Source of the DNA: AAA164-E04 sp014239995
GTDB lineage: Bacteria; Verrucomicrobiota; Verrucomicrobiia; Limisphaerales; AAA164-E04
Length of the DNA: 64,000 nt
Assembly: GCA_029247315.1 (NCBI GenBank)
Contig: JAQWLM010000037.1
Location: forward strand, 37,652 to 101,651
Reading direction: 5' to 3'
Part shown: one piece after another, positions 60,209 through 64,000 of the stretch
Layout: each line of letters starts with the position of its first letter
Numbering within the stretch: position 1 is the first letter of the stretch
Program-made: the position numbers and the translations under genes
The notes under the pieces: generated by a model
The model's database searches: none
Seen by the model: only the letters and a program-made list of their open reading frames with translations
What the model was told of the DNA's origin: nothing

Positions 60209-61915
60209 TTATGTCTCATTCTCCATTGTCCTGAGGAGACCACCGGGTTCAAGGATCGCATTGGCTACCATGCTGTCGGCACGATCTTGTGTTTCCGCAA
60301 CGGCGTAGAACCTAAGCTGTGGTGCATTGCCCGATGCTCGGATATGGCCAATGTCGCCATTTTTGAAATAAAATCGGATGCCATCAATGTAATTGATACG
60401 CTCGATGGATTCATAGCCAAGATCCGGAAGGAAGTATCGATCTGCCTCTTCACATAGATGGGCGATCATCAGGCATTCTTCATGATCCGCCGTTCGACGC
60501 TCTCCAGTGGTTAATCGCAGCTGCACATTGCCATCCTTCAGTTCCCAATCCAGCAGCCCCCTAATATCAGGTGTCCAACGCTTCATCAGGGATTGACTGG
60601 ATGCCTTCGGAAAGGCATCTATGAGGCCTGATCTTCCAAAGCGTGCTGGCAGTGTTCCAAGCAGGTCGATCAAGCTCATGCCTTTCTCAACTGATGTATG
60701 CAATACGCTCAGGATGGGCAGAAAGGCATCGCGTGTCGGCAGTGCTGAAAGCTTTCCTTCATCAATTTCAAGGTCATTCATGGTGAGGAATCCCCCGTTT
60801 GCTTCCCATCCCATGACTTGTTGTATGCCTTCATGCCGGAGGGCTTCCATGGTCTGGATGACATGAGGTGATCCGATCTTGGTTTTATAAGGTTGGATCT
60901 CCTTGGTCTTAAAATATTGATCCACAGCATCGTTGGTGCTGATGGGGACGACCACTGCATGCGCCTCCAGGAAATCCGCTGTCAGCAAACCGAGTAAATC
61001 CCCGTTGATGCAATGGACGGATCCCCAGGCATCGATGCCACATACCAAGGGGCGATCGCTGTCACCATCTGTTGAAATGACCGCATCAAATGGTTTTTCA
61101 TTCTCAGCATGTTTGTCCACGAAAGTCTGTAATTGTTTCAGTTGTTCCGTGGTAATGTTTTCGGTGTCGATCGGTACAAATGTTTCACTCCTTCCAACCG
61201 GGGTTACATGCGCTCCCAGCGAGGTGAGCAGTTCCACCAACAGATCACGTCCGACAGCCGAGTGTTGATACACCAGGAGCCGTTTTTCGCGCAGGCAATG
61301 CGAAGGGAAAAAATCTCTATATCGACCGAGGTAAAATGCACTTGCCTGGTTTTCGGCTTCGGGCAGGTCGACAATGGCTTCAGATTTAAACCAGCCTGAG
61401 TTGTCGAAAAGAGATCGTTCCGAAGGCATGGCATACTGGAGACGCCGTGCGGCCAGCACCGCAGAAAGTATGACAGATTCATCGGATTTGAGAACCTCAC
61501 CTGATGGCTTGTTGAATTTAATGCCATTTCGGTCGAAGGGAATATGACTGCCTGTAACCATGATACTTGCTTCCCCATGATGCATGGCAAAGCATGTGAG
61601 GGCGGGAGTTGGGATCTTGCCCAAATACCTTATGCGTAGACCGGCGTCTTTAATGGATCTTGCCACGACCCTCAGAATGCTGCGTTCGGCGCTGTGGGTG
61701 CTGGGTCTGAGGTCGCCCGCGATACAGATGGCGTTTCCAACCTGAACCACTCTTTTTTCAATAAGGTGATCAAGAAAACCGGTGGCATTGATGTAGACCT
61801 CCAGGTCGGTCATGTCTTCGACCAATCCGCGTAATCCGCTCGTACCAAATTTCAATTGTGTGGGATATTGCCCGCGGAAGTTGATCTCGTTCTCGTGGTT
61901 TTTCTGAATCATCAT
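60209..61915 (-). CDS. Phosphoglucomutase/phosphomannomutase family protein
   Basis: The 568-residue protein has the alpha-D-phosphohexomutase layout: the TSGLRG segment at the start, the phosphoserine loop TGSHIPFDRNGIKF (Ser is the catalytic residue), the metal loop STDGDSDRPLV, the sugar loop GWEANGGFLTM, and the phosphate-binding RASGNAPQLR near the C-terminus. It interconverts hexose 1- and 6-phosphates. With manA overlapping upstream by four bases, mannose-6-P to mannose-1-P conversion for GDP-mannose formation is likely. Distinct variants (TGSHIP rather than TASHNP) make exact substrate uncertain. Confidence 0.92.
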   Translation of the reverse strand: MMIQKNHENEINFRGQYPTQLKFGTSGLRGLVEDMTDLEVYINATGFLDHLIEKRVVQVGNAICIAGDLRPSTHSAERSILRVVARSIKDAGLRIRYLGKIPTPALTCFAMHHGEASIMVTGSHIPFDRNGIKFNKPSGEVLKSDESVILSAVLAARRLQYAMPSERSLFDNSGWFKSEAIVDLPEAENQASAFYLGRYRDFFPSHCLREKRLLVYQHSAVGRDLLVELLTSLGAHVTPVGRSETFVPIDTENITTEQLKQLQTFVDKHAENEKPFDAVISTDGDSDRPLVCGIDAWGSVHCINGDLLGLLTADFLEAHAVVVPISTNDAVDQYFKTKEIQPYKTKIGSPHVIQTMEALRHEGIQQVMGWEANGGFLTMNDLEIDEGKLSALPTRDAFLPILSVLHTSVEKGMSLIDLLGTLPARFGRSGLIDAFPKASSQSLMKRWTPDIRGLLDWELKDGNVQLRLTTGERRTADHEECLMIAHLCEEADRYFLPDLGYESIERINYIDGIRFYFKNGDIGHIRASGNAPQLRFYAVAETQDRADSMVANAILEPGGLLRTMENET

Positions 61916-63165
61916 GGTTTGCTTGGAACAAGCGCCCGGAAAAGAGAGGCACCCGAACTCATCAAAATATCATACTTTACCCCAGCACAAACCAAAATGG
62001 GTGCGGAATGATCAAGCCTGATTTCCTTGTCTTCAGCACGAAGGATCATCAAGGCATCTTCACCCATGTGTGATGGTATCAGGATTTCGGGACCATCGGA
62101 CTCCATATGCATGTGGAGTTTTTGCTGATATGCATTGATTTGTTGCAATTGGAATTCACTGGCTGGAGTCTGGTAGACAACACATCGATCATCTTGCATT
62201 TGCGGTTTTCCCTCAAAAATATCTGCCTGTGCCCCCTCAAAGCAAACGTGTTTCAGCAATTCGTCCACGTCCACATGCTTGGACGTAAGCCCACCCCTCA
62301 GAACATTGTTCGAATTGGCCATGAGCTCGATACCAAAGCCTTCCAGATAGGCATGCACCACGCCTGCCGGCAAATACATGGCCTGCCCTTGGTCAAGGCA
62401 TACCAAGTTTAAGAGAAACATGGAAAACAAGCCTCGATCATGCAAGCCGTTGCGTGCGTAACGTGCGTCGGAGCGTAGGATCCAGTATGCGTGATGGTTT
62501 TTCGAGAAGGGGCGTTTTTGATGCCTCTGCCTGAGTCGAGATATTTCTGGATCCAGCAGCGCATGCGTCTCCTCTGGACTGAGGCGCATCATGTTTTCGT
62601 AGACTTTTGAAAGGGATTGAGGATCGTCCTCGAATACGTCCAGAAAGGATTGGAACTCCGGTATACCTTCAAGGCACGTGCGGATCTGGTGCCATGGACG
62701 AAATCCTCTCAATGCATAAAGGGGGCTCAGTGCGGCTATCAGTTCTGGCTTGTGATTGTCGTCCTTGTAGTTGCGATGAGGGGCATTGAGCGGGATGTTT
62801 TTTCGGGACTCCGCACCAAAGCCGGTTTCTGCGGCCTTTTTAGTGGGGTGCACTTGGATGGACAAAGGGTGTGCAGCCGCCAGCAGTTTTAAAAGAAAGG
62901 GGAGCTTTTCCTGGAACTCTTCTTTGACGCTGGATCCCAGTATGATCTCCGGTGAATGGGCAATGACTTTATCCAGGGGGTGCCATGAACCGTCCAATGA
63001 AACTTCAGAAGGGAGGTCCGGATGGGCTCCCATCCATAACTCAGCACACGGCTGGGCTTTTGGATTGGGCCATCCAGTCAAAGTGGGAATGGAGGCCGTG
63101 TCTCCCCAGTCGTAGTGCTGCATATGAGCTCGGAGACGGTGAATACTCGGGTTCAAGCAACGCAT
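61912..63165 (-). CDS. manA: Mannose-6-phosphate isomerase, class I
   Basis: The 417-residue protein has the ManA type I zinc-site features: PLSIQVHPTKKAAE (Gln, His), DNHKPELIAAL (Glu), and the C-terminal PAGVVHAYLEGFGIELMANS with VLRGGLTSKH. The AELWMGAHPDLPSEV segment is typical. It isomerises fructose-6-phosphate and mannose-6-phosphate. ATG at 63165 is chosen since family homology starts about 14 residues later (MQHYDWG); the frame to 63213 is longer without support. It overlaps the phosphohexomutase by four bases, so the two form a mannose module. Confidence 0.95.
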   Translation of the reverse strand: MRCLNPSIHRLRAHMQHYDWGDTASIPTLTGWPNPKAQPCAELWMGAHPDLPSEVSLDGSWHPLDKVIAHSPEIILGSSVKEEFQEKLPFLLKLLAAAHPLSIQVHPTKKAAETGFGAESRKNIPLNAPHRNYKDDNHKPELIAALSPLYALRGFRPWHQIRTCLEGIPEFQSFLDVFEDDPQSLSKVYENMMRLSPEETHALLDPEISRLRQRHQKRPFSKNHHAYWILRSDARYARNGLHDRGLFSMFLLNLVCLDQGQAMYLPAGVVHAYLEGFGIELMANSNNVLRGGLTSKHVDVDELLKHVCFEGAQADIFEGKPQMQDDRCVVYQTPASEFQLQQINAYQQKLHMHMESDGPEILIPSHMGEDALMILRAEDKEIRLDHSAPILVCAGVKYDILMSSGASLFRALVPSKP

Positions 63166-63235
63166 CCCAATCACAAAGTGCCTCAGTGTCCTCAATGTCA
63201 AGCGGGAATCCAAAAGTCAGGCATTGCCTGTTGAG

Positions 63236-64000
63236 ATGTCCTCTCCTAGACTCCGCCCGATGCATTTGGCTATATTTCGTAAACGGTATGGTGTCTCCCA
63301 TATCAGCAGGATCTGGGGAAGCCGTATTCTTTGCCTTGGTCTTCTATGCGCCAGTCTGTCCACAGCTTGGTGTGCGGCCACCTCTGAGCGTCCCAACGTG
63401 GTTGTTCTCATTACCGATGATCAGGGATATGGTGATTTTGGTTTTACAGGAAACCCAGTCCTCCGTACGCCCCATATGGATGCCTTGAGCGCAGGCAGCG
63501 CAAGTATGCGGCAATACTATGTGAGTCCGGTATGTGCCCCGACACGTGCCTGCCTCATGACTGGGCGTTACAACTACCGGACGCGCTGTATTGATACATA
63601 TGTCGGGCGGGCCATGATGGATTCAGAGGAGCTTACACTGGCCGAACGCTTGCATGCGAGCGGTTATGCCACGGGTATTTTTGGAAAATGGCATATGGGG
63701 GACAATTATCCTTTGCGTGCCATGGATCAGGGTTTCGAAGAATCACTGGTGCATCGTGGGGGTGGTATTGGCCAGCCATCGGACCCTATCGGTGCCGAGG
63801 GCAAATATACAGATCCGACCTTGTTTCACAATGGTGTGGCGGTGGAAATGGAGGGCTATTGCACGGATATCTACTTCGAAAAAGCGCTCGATTTCATTGA
63901 GACAAGCAAACTTCGAGACAGGCCGTTTTTTGTATACCTCCCGACCAATGCACCGCATGGCCCTTTTCACGACGTGCCCCTTGAAGAATACGAGTATTAC
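63236..64000 (+). CDS. Sulfatase (Cys-type formylglycine), partial
   Basis: The frame is open to the window end, giving 255 codons. After an N-terminal membrane/signal segment (ILCLGLLCASLSTAWCAA) the sulfatase fold starts: VVVLITDDQGYGDFGFTGN with the paired metal Asp residues, then the formylglycine motif CxPxR as CAPTR (Cys codon at 63533-63535) followed by ACLMTGR, and later GIFGKWHMGD. The Cys is converted to formylglycine by a maturase in active sulfatases. It probably removes sulfate from polysaccharide esters in the periplasm or outside the cell. ATG at 63260 is an alternative start. The gene is divergent from manA, 70 bases apart. Confidence 0.93.
   Translation, partial: MSSPRLRPMHLAIFRKRYGVSHISRIWGSRILCLGLLCASLSTAWCAATSERPNVVVLITDDQGYGDFGFTGNPVLRTPHMDALSAGSASMRQYYVSPVCAPTRACLMTGRYNYRTRCIDTYVGRAMMDSEELTLAERLHASGYATGIFGKWHMGDNYPLRAMDQGFEESLVHRGGGIGQPSDPIGAEGKYTDPTLFHNGVAVEMEGYCTDIYFEKALDFIETSKLRDRPFFVYLPTNAPHGPFHDVPLEEYEYY

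Noticed and set aside
1..64000. Mobile elements, prophage, toxin-antitoxin or defence genes
   Set aside because: I found no transposase, integrase, phage structural gene, restriction system or CRISPR locus. The SPFH remnant looks like chromosomal decay, not an active element.
1..64000. tRNA and rRNA genes
   Set aside because: Reading intergenic gaps for T-loop-like GTTC and cloverleaf patterns gave no candidate. A dedicated search would be needed to exclude unusual ones.

Overview
The window looks like a chromosome segment of a Gram-negative bacterium of the Verrucomicrobiota (PVC superphylum), perhaps related to the Opitutae. The evidence is the mix of gene types: secreted sulfatase, DUF1080/TIM-barrel sugar proteins, Tat-exported TIM-barrel proteins, futalosine-route menaquinone gene mqnD, McsA/McsB arginine kinase outside a Firmicutes setting, Lol-type and Tol/Exb envelope systems, and lipoproteins with clear lipoboxes. 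This placement is inference; there is no rRNA gene in the window. I found no tRNA, CRISPR array, insertion sequence, prophage or plasmid-type gene. The segment reads as core chromosome with some decayed genes.

Layout. 1-7131 (minus strand): partial Dabb-domain protein, low-molecular-weight phosphatase, DUF1080/TIM-barrel fusion, a MacB/FtsX-type ABC exporter pair and a CYTH phosphatase. 7737-9517 (plus): gatC-gatA. 9634-17106: PpiD-like periplasmic chaperone, a lipoprotein, ComEC, VanZ-like protein, and an exbB-exbD-TonB-like-zinc-ribbon operon. 17411-20766 (plus): dUTPase, TauE exporter and an unusual DUF455 ferritin-like/ATP-grasp fusion. 20790-25282: ClpX-like unfoldase, PDZ membrane protein and a LolC/LolD pair. 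25287-31155 (minus): ABC-F ATPase and the translation block rpsB-tsf-pyrH-frr, with a hairpin-rich rpsB leader and a strong terminator after tsf.

31458-44001 (minus): a PQQ-type propeller protein, a phosphoesterase, acylphosphatase, then a tight operon of DUF58, BatA-like VWA protein, iron-type solute-binding lipoprotein, an ABC permease fused to an NHL beta-propeller, and a large VWA/amidotransferase-like membrane protein. mqnD lies just upstream. The last three to five genes of this operon are the best candidate for an undescribed system: a VWA/DUF58 module joined to an iron-type importer that has no ATPase and whose permease carries its own propeller.

44379-47000 (plus): SDR, Tat TIM-barrel and SDR genes, a likely sugar-oxidation cluster. 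48162-52957: DsbD-like reductase, Dus and a DHH phosphoesterase. 52962-54619 (minus): mcsA-mcsB. 54754-59019: ilvE-type aminotransferase, an unknown 12-segment membrane protein, and a Tat TIM-barrel/DJ-1 pair. 59074-60144: a decayed SPFH gene and other wreckage. 60209-63165 (minus): phosphohexomutase and manA, a mannose-phosphate module. 63236-end: a sulfatase cut by the window edge.

Starts were often moved inward from the longest reading frame to match family N-termini or signal peptides. Shine-Dalgarno sequences are weak at many genes, so several starts remain uncertain.
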